This document shows positions 1 to 5,053 of a stretch of DNA of 18,727 bases, in pieces. A program made the translations under genes and the position numbers. The stretch is taken from the NCBI GenBank assembly GCA_029779995.1, contig JAKOZM010000074.1:1-18727 (forward strand), written 5' to 3'. This stretch comes from Actinomycetes bacterium (lineage in GTDB: Bacteria > Actinomycetota > Actinomycetes > S36-B12 > UBA10799). Within the stretch, counting starts at the first letter, position 1, and every line of letters begins with the position of its first letter. The notes beneath the pieces were generated by a model, which made no database searches, was not told where the DNA came from, and saw only the letters and a program-made list of their open reading frames with translations.

Positions 1-23
1 TCTAACAGATTTTGGAGCGTCCA

Positions 24-350
24 TTGCCTACCTACATGTACAAGTGCGCCGACTGCGGGCACCGGTTCGAGGATGTGCAGGGATTCCACGACGACCCCCA
101 CGACACCTGTCCCGACTGTGGCGGCCAGGTCCGGCGAGTGATCGGCAACGTCGGAGTCACCTTCAAGGGTTCTGGTTTCTACCGCACTGACTCCCGCAGC
201 GACAAGAAGAAGACTGGCACGGCACCCGCAGCGAAGACCGAAGCCAAGACCGAAGCCAAGAGCGAAGCCAAGAGCGACACCGCAAAGCCCGCGGCAAAAG
301 ACACGAGCACGCCCAAGTCGACGCCAAGCACAGGCAAAGGGACCTCCTGA
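24..350 (+). CDS. FmdB-family zinc-ribbon protein
   Basis: This small protein (108 aa) opens with the FmdB/CxxC_CXXC_SSSS signature MPTYMYKCADCGHRFE. Cys8/Cys11 and Cys29/Cys32 form a four-cysteine zinc ribbon. The family is usually annotated as a putative regulator, but its biochemical role is not established. I chose the TTG at 24 because the encoded MPTY start matches the family and GGAG lies 6 nt upstream; an in-frame TTG at 12 would swallow that ribosome-binding site. After residue ~60 the protein becomes a low-complexity Lys/Ala/Glu tail with tandem KTEAK/KSEAK units encoded by ~12-nt DNA repeats around 231-285. The SAF-domain gene follows 54 nt downstream. FmdB next to SAF is a common actinobacterial neighbourhood. 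Family call is firm, function is not. Confidence 0.85.
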   Translation: MPTYMYKCADCGHRFEDVQGFHDDPHDTCPDCGGQVRRVIGNVGVTFKGSGFYRTDSRSDKKKTGTAPAAKTEAKTEAKSEAKSDTAKPAAKDTSTPKSTPSTGKGTS

Positions 351-392
351 CCTTCCTGTGGACAGCCACCGACGGATGTCAGTACCGCGGCA

Positions 393-398
393 TACCTT
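393..398 (+). promoter_or_regulatory. Candidate -10 box for leaderless SAF gene
   Basis: TACCTT fits TAnnnT and ends 6 nt before the ATG at 405. This places the expected transcription start on or next to the start codon. No convincing -35 is seen. Confidence 0.3.
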
Positions 399-404
399 CG
401 GCGC

Positions 405-989
405 ATGGTCATCACCACTTGGGCGCTGCAACGAAGATGGCAGCGCGTGCAACGCCCGATCGCGGTTCTGCTGCTTAGCCTGGGCGCCTTTCTGATGTGG
501 TCTCAGGACAGTGCGACACCGCCTGCCGAAGCCACTGCGGTCGCTGTAGCGGACGTGGCGGCGGGCGAGATCGTGCAGCCCGGCGACGTCCAAGTGGTGC
601 AGTGGCCAGTGGCCAGCCGACCCCAGGCGGCAGCCCGCTCCCCGGATGAGTTCGTGGGCCGCACCGCAACTGCGGCCATCGCGGCCGGCGAACCGCTCAC
701 CGCTGCTCGAGTGGCAGGCCCCGGTGCCCTCAGCGCCATCGGGGCAGATGTCGTTGCCGTCCGCCTTCCCGACGATGCGCTGACCCGATCCGGGCTCATC
801 CGCGCCGGTGACCGCGTCAATGTCGTCGGACAGACCCAGACGGGTGTGCGCACCTTGGTGTCGGGTGCCGTCGTGCTCACCGTTACGCAGGATCAGGGCA
901 TCATCGTGGCGGTTCCAGCGACGAACGCCGCGCAGGTCGTCCAGGCCGCTTCCTCGGACTCTTCGGCCGTGGTTCTCCTGGCTGGGTAA
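405..989 (+). CDS. SAF-domain membrane-anchored protein (CpaB/RcpC-like)
   Basis: The protein (194 aa) has a basic N-terminus, one hydrophobic segment at about residues 18-33, then a SAF-like domain (about 46-105, with VAAGEIVQPGDVQ and GRTATAAIAAGEPL). A CpaB/RcpC-like strand region follows (VRLPDDALTRSGLIRAGDRVNVV, about 119-141). In Flp-pilus systems CpaB/RcpC proteins are periplasmic assembly factors. No other pilus gene is visible here, so the pilus role is only a family inference; stand-alone copies beside FmdB genes are common in actinobacteria. The predicted topology is a short cytoplasmic tail with the bulk outside the membrane. There is no Shine-Dalgarno; a TAnnnT box ends 6 nt before the ATG, suggesting a leaderless mRNA. 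Confidence 0.75.
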   Translation: MVITTWALQRRWQRVQRPIAVLLLSLGAFLMWSQDSATPPAEATAVAVADVAAGEIVQPGDVQVVQWPVASRPQAAARSPDEFVGRTATAAIAAGEPLTAARVAGPGALSAIGADVVAVRLPDDALTRSGLIRAGDRVNVVGQTQTGVRTLVSGAVVLTVTQDQGIIVAVPATNAAQVVQAASSDSSAVVLLAG

Positions 990-1026
990 CCCGTCAGGCT
1001 GTTCCGCGGGGATCAACTGCGGCACA

Positions 1027-1032
1027 TACCCT
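1027..1032 (+). promoter_or_regulatory. Candidate -10 box for leaderless ferritin gene
   Basis: TACCCT ends 7 nt before the ATG at 1040, the same geometry as at the SAF gene. The -35 region is not recognisable. Confidence 0.3.
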
Positions 1033-1039
1033 TGAGTGC

Positions 1040-1576
1040 ATGACCGCCACCAACACCCTGCTTGTGGAGCAGATCGGCCATGAGTTCACGGCATCCCAAC
1101 AGTACGCCGCATTCGCGGTGTGGTTCGACCAGCAAGCTCTGCCACAACTTGCCGGCCGGTTCTATGCGCAGTCACTTGAGGAACGCAACCACGCCATGAT
1201 GATCGTCAACTACCTCATGGACCGCGGCAAGGACGTGACCATCCCGACGATCCCGTCCTTGGCAGCCATTCCGGACTCGGTGACCGGGGTGCTGGAGTTC
1301 TCCATAGCGCAGGAGGAGCAGGTCACCGGCCAATTCGAGCGGATCATCGCGGCGGCACGGGTTGACGGTGACTACCTCGCCGAACAGTTCACACACTGGT
1401 TCCTCAAGGAGCAGGTGGAGGAGGTTTCGAGCATGTCGACGCTGCTGCAGGTTGCCCAACGGGTCGGCGACAACCTCATGTTGCTCGAGGACTACCTGGC
1501 CCGGGAGGGAACCGAAGCCGGGGTCGATCCCACTGCGCCGCATGCGGCCGGGGGCGCGGCCAGGATCACTGTCTAG
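1040..1576 (+). CDS. bfrB: Non-haem ferritin (BfrB/Ftn type)
   Basis: This 178-aa iron-storage protein should assemble into a 24-subunit cytoplasmic cage that oxidises Fe(II) and stores it as ferric mineral. Expected ferroxidase ligands are present: Glu15 (HEFTASQQY), Glu48 and His51 (EERNHAMM), Glu92/Glu93, and Glu124, Gln125 and Glu128 (LKEQVEEV). There is no obvious haem-binding Met, which points to ferritin rather than bacterioferritin. The C-terminal PHAAGG resembles mycobacterial BfrB. Length is normal for the family. The start at 1040 has no clear ribosome-binding site, but a TACCCT box lies 7 nt upstream, so translation may be leaderless. I saw no obvious IdeR-type iron box in the short 50-nt upstream gap. 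Confidence 0.93.
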   Translation: MTATNTLLVEQIGHEFTASQQYAAFAVWFDQQALPQLAGRFYAQSLEERNHAMMIVNYLMDRGKDVTIPTIPSLAAIPDSVTGVLEFSIAQEEQVTGQFERIIAAARVDGDYLAEQFTHWFLKEQVEEVSSMSTLLQVAQRVGDNLMLLEDYLAREGTEAGVDPTAPHAAGGAARITV

Positions 1577-1725
1577 GCCTGGTCGTGGTGCGGGGGCCGC
1601 TCATTGAGTAGGTCCGCATCAGTGCTCTCATGACCACCGGTCTCGTCAGTCGTGATCTGCGGATCGAGGTCGACGTCGAGGCGCAGCTTTCCAGGCACGT
1701 GTCCAGGGTACGCCTGCCGGCCAGT

Positions 1726-1731
1726 TACTCT
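1726..1731 (+). promoter_or_regulatory. Candidate -10 box for leaderless M14 peptidase gene
   Basis: TACTCT ends 5 nt before the GTG start at 1737. No Shine-Dalgarno is present in between, so this may be another leaderless start. Confidence 0.25.
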
Positions 1732-1736
1732 CGAGT

Positions 1737-2582
1737 GTGCGTGGAACTGCTGGATGTGCTCTTGCCGTGACGATGCTGGTGCCTTCGACGGCCTGGGCCC
1801 AGACCGAAGAACCCCTGCCGCAACGGCTGGAGATCGGGCAGTCGCGCAACGGCACTCCCATCATCGCAAAGCGCCAGGGCCATGCGGACGCCAAACGTGT
1901 TCTGTTGGTCCTGGGACAGATGCACGGTGACGAGCCGTACGGCAGGTACGTCGTGGACCAACTGCGGACGATGTCCCCGAAGAAGGACACCGCCATCTGG
2001 ACGGTGCGCACTATGAATCCCGACGGTGCCCGGCTGCGGACCCGCCGCAACGCCGCTCGAGTCGACCTCAACCGCAACTTCCCGGACAACTGGCTGCCCG
2101 GTGATCCCTCGTCCCTCTACTACTCAGGGCCGCGCCCTGCCAGCGAGCCAGAGACGCGCGGATTCGTTGGTGGAATGGAGTCCATCCGCCCCGACGCGAT
2201 CGTGTCATTCCACCAGCACGCGAACCTCGTGGATCGCGGGCAGTCGCGCAAGGTCCGGCCATGGGTGAAGCGCCTGAGCCGCGACCTGAACCTGCCCATC
2301 AGCCGGATCTCCTGTGTGACCAAGTGCGCCGGCACCATGACGGGTTGGTTCAACGCGAATCAGCCGGGCTGGGCCGTGACTGTTGAGCTGCCGCGCTCGA
2401 TCAGCGTGTCGCGCCAGCGATCGATGGCCCGGGCGATGGTGCGCCTGGCTCCGGATCTGAAGCCGACCGCCGATCGCACGATCCCGGAGCCCACGCCGAG
2501 CCCGACACCCACCGTGACGCCAACCCCCACGGCGACACCCACGCCCACGGTCGAGGTCACACCTACCCCGGCAGCGGGCTGA
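1737..2582 (+). CDS. Secreted M14-family zinc carboxypeptidase
   Basis: The protein (281 aa) begins with a signal peptide whose likely cleavage is AWA|QTEE at residues 19-22. The M14 carboxypeptidase core follows: zinc ligands His63 and Glu66 in MHGDE, substrate-binding NPDG and LNRNFP (about 94-115), a distal histidine in SFHQH (159 or 161), and a probable catalytic Glu217 in VTVELP. Related secreted actinobacterial M14 proteins act on peptides or murein stem peptides; the substrate here is not determined. Residues ~250-278 form a Pro/Thr-repeat tail (PTPTPTV units) with no LPxTG or lipobox, resembling a wall-spanning or glycosylated linker. The GTG start is chosen because the signal peptide begins directly there; a TACTCT box lies 5 nt upstream. 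Confidence 0.85.
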   Translation: MRGTAGCALAVTMLVPSTAWAQTEEPLPQRLEIGQSRNGTPIIAKRQGHADAKRVLLVLGQMHGDEPYGRYVVDQLRTMSPKKDTAIWTVRTMNPDGARLRTRRNAARVDLNRNFPDNWLPGDPSSLYYSGPRPASEPETRGFVGGMESIRPDAIVSFHQHANLVDRGQSRKVRPWVKRLSRDLNLPISRISCVTKCAGTMTGWFNANQPGWAVTVELPRSISVSRQRSMARAMVRLAPDLKPTADRTIPEPTPSPTPTVTPTPTATPTPTVEVTPTPAAG

Positions 2583-2594
2583 CGGACACGACGA

Positions 2595-2624
2595 ACCCCC
2601 CGGTGCACGCAGCATCCGGGGGGT
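2595..2624. terminator. Hairpin between convergent genes
   Basis: The left arm ACCCCCCGG (2595-2603) pairs perfectly with CCGGGGGGT (2616-2624) around a 12-nt loop. It lies between the stops of the convergent M14 and dioxygenase-like genes, so it can terminate transcription from both sides. There is no long T-run, as is usual in high-GC actinobacteria. Confidence 0.65.
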
Positions 2625-2636
2625 CGTGACGTCCGA

Positions 2637-3401
2637 TCAGGCCTCGGACTTCACCGCAGTCGGGTCGTAGCCGTAGTAGGCGGTTCGGGCGTCGCGGCGC
2701 TCGTGAGCCTCCAACTCCGCTTCCTTGGCGAACTCCTCGTCGAGGTCGATGTCATTGACGTGGAAGCGGGGGTTGTTCTCCCACATCCACTTCTCCAGCT
2801 CGGGGCCGGACTCATACGACGTGATGAGACAGTAGCGGGGCTCGTCGCCGCCGTGCCACACGGAGTGCCACAGGCGCTCGGAGTCCACGACCAACTGGGC
2901 ACCGGCGGGGAGCTTGATGCGCACCTCGCTGCTCGGATCGTTGATGTCCTCGCGCAGCACCATGTAGGTGTCGGTGTCATCGGTGAGGTTCATGAAACAA
3001 CGAACGACCCACCCTTCGCCATCAGGGTTCAGACGGTTGTTGTCGTCCTGATGGGAGTTGTACACCGCATCCGCGTAGGAGTTCGGCTGCAGCTCGATGA
3101 TGCGGCAGCGTCCCACGTTCGCGCCTGACTCGAGTGCGCGCTTCACCAGCGTGGGAGCCTTCTCCACCTGGCTGTCGATCCATACACCGTTCTTGTCCGC
3201 CTTGGGCGGGTCAAAGTGCCAGAACCCGTTGCACTCGATCTCGCCGTAGGCACTGGCCAACGGCGCGAAGCGGGTGTCACCACCGGACTTCCAGTCCACG
3301 TACTCCAGTGACATCCATTCCTGCGGGTCGACCGGGTCACCGTACGCGTCGAGAACGGCGTAACCGGTTTCCTCAAGCATCGAGAGTTTGTAGTGGGCCA
3401 T
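2637..3401 (-). CDS. 2-oxoglutarate/Fe(II) dioxygenase-like protein, Asp/Asn beta-hydroxylase type
   Basis: The 254-aa protein has a double-stranded beta-helix signature. NSHQD places a possible HxD iron motif at His117/Asp119. RLWHSVWHGGDEPRYCLI gives a distal His179 and an Arg189 suited to binding the 2-oxoglutarate carboxylate. The string DSERLWHSVWHGGDEPR closely resembles the aspartyl/asparaginyl beta-hydroxylase core. Animal AspH lacks the Asp of the HxD triad, whereas it appears intact here. The substrate is unknown. The C-terminus is acidic and helical (DLDEEFAKEAELEAHERR). The ATG at 3401 is supported by GGAGG 4 nt upstream. The gene is monocistronic and divergent from the alpha/beta hydrolase. 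Confidence 0.65.
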   Translation of the reverse strand: MAHYKLSMLEETGYAVLDAYGDPVDPQEWMSLEYVDWKSGGDTRFAPLASAYGEIECNGFWHFDPPKADKNGVWIDSQVEKAPTLVKRALESGANVGRCRIIELQPNSYADAVYNSHQDDNNRLNPDGEGWVVRCFMNLTDDTDTYMVLREDINDPSSEVRIKLPAGAQLVVDSERLWHSVWHGGDEPRYCLITSYESGPELEKWMWENNPRFHVNDIDLDEEFAKEAELEAHERRDARTAYYGYDPTAVKSEA

Positions 3402-3562
3402 GGAACCTCCAGACTTCTGTGCGCCACGGGAAGGGGTATGTGTGGCTCACTACCATCATTCCAGAGGTCGGGCCACCGCAATCGTGTTCTTGCTCACATG
3501 TCGCGAATTCTGATACCGAACGTATTCCTCCATTTGGGGTGCGCGCCCCCGTTTTCGAACGG

Positions 3563-3568
3563 CATAGT
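3563..3568 (+). promoter_or_regulatory. Candidate -10 box for leaderless hydrolase gene
   Basis: CATAGT ends 6 nt before the ATG at 3575, the same spacing as at several other starts in this window. It lies in the 173-bp divergent intergenic region, which I otherwise cannot interpret. Confidence 0.3.
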
Positions 3569-3574
3569 GGCGGC

Positions 3575-4537
3575 ATGCCCCTATCCGTGGTCCCCGAGGT
3601 GCATAACCTCACGATTCACGGGCACAGGCGCGCTTTCGTGCGAATGGGGCAAGGGCCGGCGGTGGTCCTGCTCCACGGCGTCGGGCACAACCACAAGACC
3701 TGGCTGCCCGTGCTGCGACCGCTCAGTAGGCACTTCACGATCATCGCTCCGGACTTGCTGGGACATGGTCAGTCCGAGGCGCCGCGGGCGGACTACAGCA
3801 TCGGCGGCTACGCGAACGGCTTGCGTGATCTGCTGGCCCTGAACGGTATCCGTTCGGCGACGATCGTCGGCAACAGTCTCGGTGGCGGTATTGCCATGCA
3901 GTTCGCCTACCAGTTTCCTCAGTCCACTGAGCGACTTGTGCTCGTCGGATCAGGGGGCTTGGGACGCAGTGTGAACCCGTTGCTACGTGGCCTCACCATG
4001 CCTGGCGGGGACATCGCGCTCAAGGCCGCCACCCTGCCACCGGTGCGCATCCCAGCGGCCGCCGTGATGCGAAAACTGCATGCCACGGGACTGCCCGGGA
4101 CTGTCGACCTTCAGGGCCTGGCCGAGGTCTATTCGGCATTGGGCCGCACGGACCGCCGGCGGGCGTTCCACCATGTCCTACAGGCCGCCGTGGATTGGCG
4201 CGGGCAGGTCATCACCATGCTGGACCGCGCCTACCTCGCTGAGTCACTGCCCTGCCTGGTCATCTGGGGTGAGCAGGACAGCGTGATTCCGGTCAAGCAT
4301 GCTTACGCCGCGCACGCCGTGCTGCCCGGCTCGCAACTCGAGATCATCGCTCATGCCGGGCATTTCCCACAGGAGGATGCTCCCGAGGAGTTCGCCAGTG
4401 CACTGATCGACTTCATACTGGACACCAAGCCCGCGAAATACGAATCTCGCAAATGGGTGAAGGCCCTGGCGGAGGGTCCGCGGCCTCGGAAGTTCTGGGC
4501 CAAGCAGCGGCCACCGGTTGCCAGTCAGTTCGGCTGA
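3575..4537 (+). CDS. Alpha/beta-fold hydrolase
   Basis: The 320-aa protein shows the classic fold: oxyanion-hole HGVGHNHKTW (34-43), nucleophile elbow GNSLGGG with Ser101, acid Asp235 in WGEQDSVIP, and His263 in HAGHFPQEDAPEEF. The insert of ~100 residues before the acid is the cap domain. The substrate (ester, lactone, C-C bond or haloalkane) cannot be told from sequence; the lack of a signal peptide suggests a cytoplasmic enzyme. The C-terminus carries an extra basic tail (about residues 284-320). The open frame extends 147 codons upstream, but that part is low-quality sequence antisense to the neighbouring gene, so I chose the ATG at 3575 where homology begins. CATAGT lies 6 nt before it. 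Confidence 0.88.
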   Translation: MPLSVVPEVHNLTIHGHRRAFVRMGQGPAVVLLHGVGHNHKTWLPVLRPLSRHFTIIAPDLLGHGQSEAPRADYSIGGYANGLRDLLALNGIRSATIVGNSLGGGIAMQFAYQFPQSTERLVLVGSGGLGRSVNPLLRGLTMPGGDIALKAATLPPVRIPAAAVMRKLHATGLPGTVDLQGLAEVYSALGRTDRRRAFHHVLQAAVDWRGQVITMLDRAYLAESLPCLVIWGEQDSVIPVKHAYAAHAVLPGSQLEIIAHAGHFPQEDAPEEFASALIDFILDTKPAKYESRKWVKALAEGPRPRKFWAKQRPPVASQFG

Positions 4538-4578
4538 TCGATCGTCCGAGGCGCTGAGGGAAGAACTGTCGCCAGTCG

Positions 4579-4584
4579 TAGACT
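4579..4584 (+). promoter_or_regulatory. Candidate tRNA-Arg promoter -10
   Basis: TAGACT is a good actinobacterial -10 hexamer, 11 nt upstream of the mature tRNA 5' end, predicting a start near 4591. The -35 is weak (CTGAGG about 19 nt upstream). Confidence 0.4.
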
Positions 4585-4595
4585 GATCCAGTGCC

Positions 4596-4668
4596 GCCCC
4601 CGTAGCTCAGGGGATAGAGCAGTGGTTTCCTAAACCATTTGTCGGAGGTTCGAATCCTCTCGGGGGCA
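4596..4668 (+). tRNA. tRNA-Arg(CCT)
   Basis: This is a complete 73-nt cloverleaf without encoded CCA. The acceptor GCCCCCG (4596-4602) pairs with CGGGGGC (4661-4667), and A4668 is the discriminator. The D-arm is GCTC/GAGC and the anticodon stem GTGGT/ACCAT. The anticodon loop TTCCTAA gives anticodon CCT, which reads the rare AGG Arg codon. The T-arm is GGAGG-TTCGAAT-CCTCT. Its last 13 nt are the founding copy of the downstream tandem array. Confidence 0.97.
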
Positions 4669-4960
4669 CAACAACGTTGTGCCGTGCAGAGGGTTCGGGA
4701 GCGGCACCGCCCCAGCGGGGCGACGGCTCCTCTCGGGGGCACAACAACGTTGTGCCGTGCACAGGGTTCGGGAGGAGCACCGCCCCAGCGGGGCGACGGC
4801 TCCTCTCGGGGGCACAACGACGTTGTGCCGTGCACAGGGTTCGGGAGCAGCACGCCCCAGCGGAGCGACGGCTCCTCTCGGGGGCACAACAACGTTGTGC
4901 CGTGCACAGGGTTCGGGAGCAGCACGCCCCAGCGGAGCGACGGCTCCTCTCGGGGGCACA
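4656..4960 (+). repeat. Tandem array of tRNA-Arg 3'-end repeats
   Basis: The 15-mer CCTCTCGGGGGCACA, whose first 13 nt are the 3' end of the tRNA, occurs five times, at 4656, 4729, 4802, 4874 and 4946. Spacing is 73, 73, 72 and 72 bp, close to the 73-nt tRNA length. Each unit holds the tRNA 3' end, a perfect hairpin (GGCACAAC/GTTGTGCC), a conserved GTGCxxAGGGTTCGGGA segment and a G/C-rich second hairpin. Units 3 and 4 differ by one base, as if recently duplicated; unit 1 is the most divergent. The 72/73 period breaks reading frame, so the array is not protein-coding. The E. coli tyrT locus has a formally similar arrangement (178-bp repeats with the tRNA 3' end, rtT RNA). Function here is unknown. 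Confidence 0.95.
4665..4683 (+). other. Hairpin overlapping the tRNA-Arg 3' end
   Basis: GGCACAAC (4665-4672) pairs perfectly with GTTGTGCC (4676-4683) around a 3-nt AAC loop. Its 5' arm uses the last four nucleotides of the mature tRNA, so in the precursor it competes with the acceptor stem. The same hairpin recurs in each of the next three array units (loop GAC in unit 3). It may affect 3' trimming or act as a transcription pause or termination signal. Confidence 0.6.
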
Positions 4961-5002
4961 AGCCGGAGCCCTTTCCGGATGCCAGGTCTCCCCCGACACG
5001 AT

Positions 5003-5035
5003 GCCGCCCGGCGGAGACTAACCCCGCCGGGCGGC
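5003..5035. terminator. Perfect 12-bp hairpin, bidirectional terminator
   Basis: GCCGCCCGGCGG (5003-5014) pairs perfectly with CCGCCGGGCGGC (5024-5035) around a 9-nt loop. It sits between the tRNA array (+) and the stop of the RTX gene (-), so it can end transcription from both directions. A smaller hairpin, CCGGA/TCCGG, lies just before it at 4963-4978. Confidence 0.7.
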
Positions 5036-5053
5036 CGACTCCCCTACACAGCC

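Noticed and set aside
990..1039. IdeR/Fur-type iron box before the ferritin
   Set aside because: No palindrome resembling a known iron box is seen in the short upstream gap.
3134..3574. 147-codon upstream extension of the alpha/beta hydrolase
   Set aside because: It is antisense to the dioxygenase-like gene, lacks hydrolase homology, and family similarity begins at the ATG at 3575.
3402..3574. Clear operator or promoter pair in the divergent 173-bp gap
   Set aside because: Only a weak -10 before the hydrolase and a good ribosome-binding site before the dioxygenase-like gene could be supported.
4656..4960. CRISPR array
   Set aside because: Nearly the whole 72-73 bp unit is repeated, with no variable spacers, and no cas genes are nearby.
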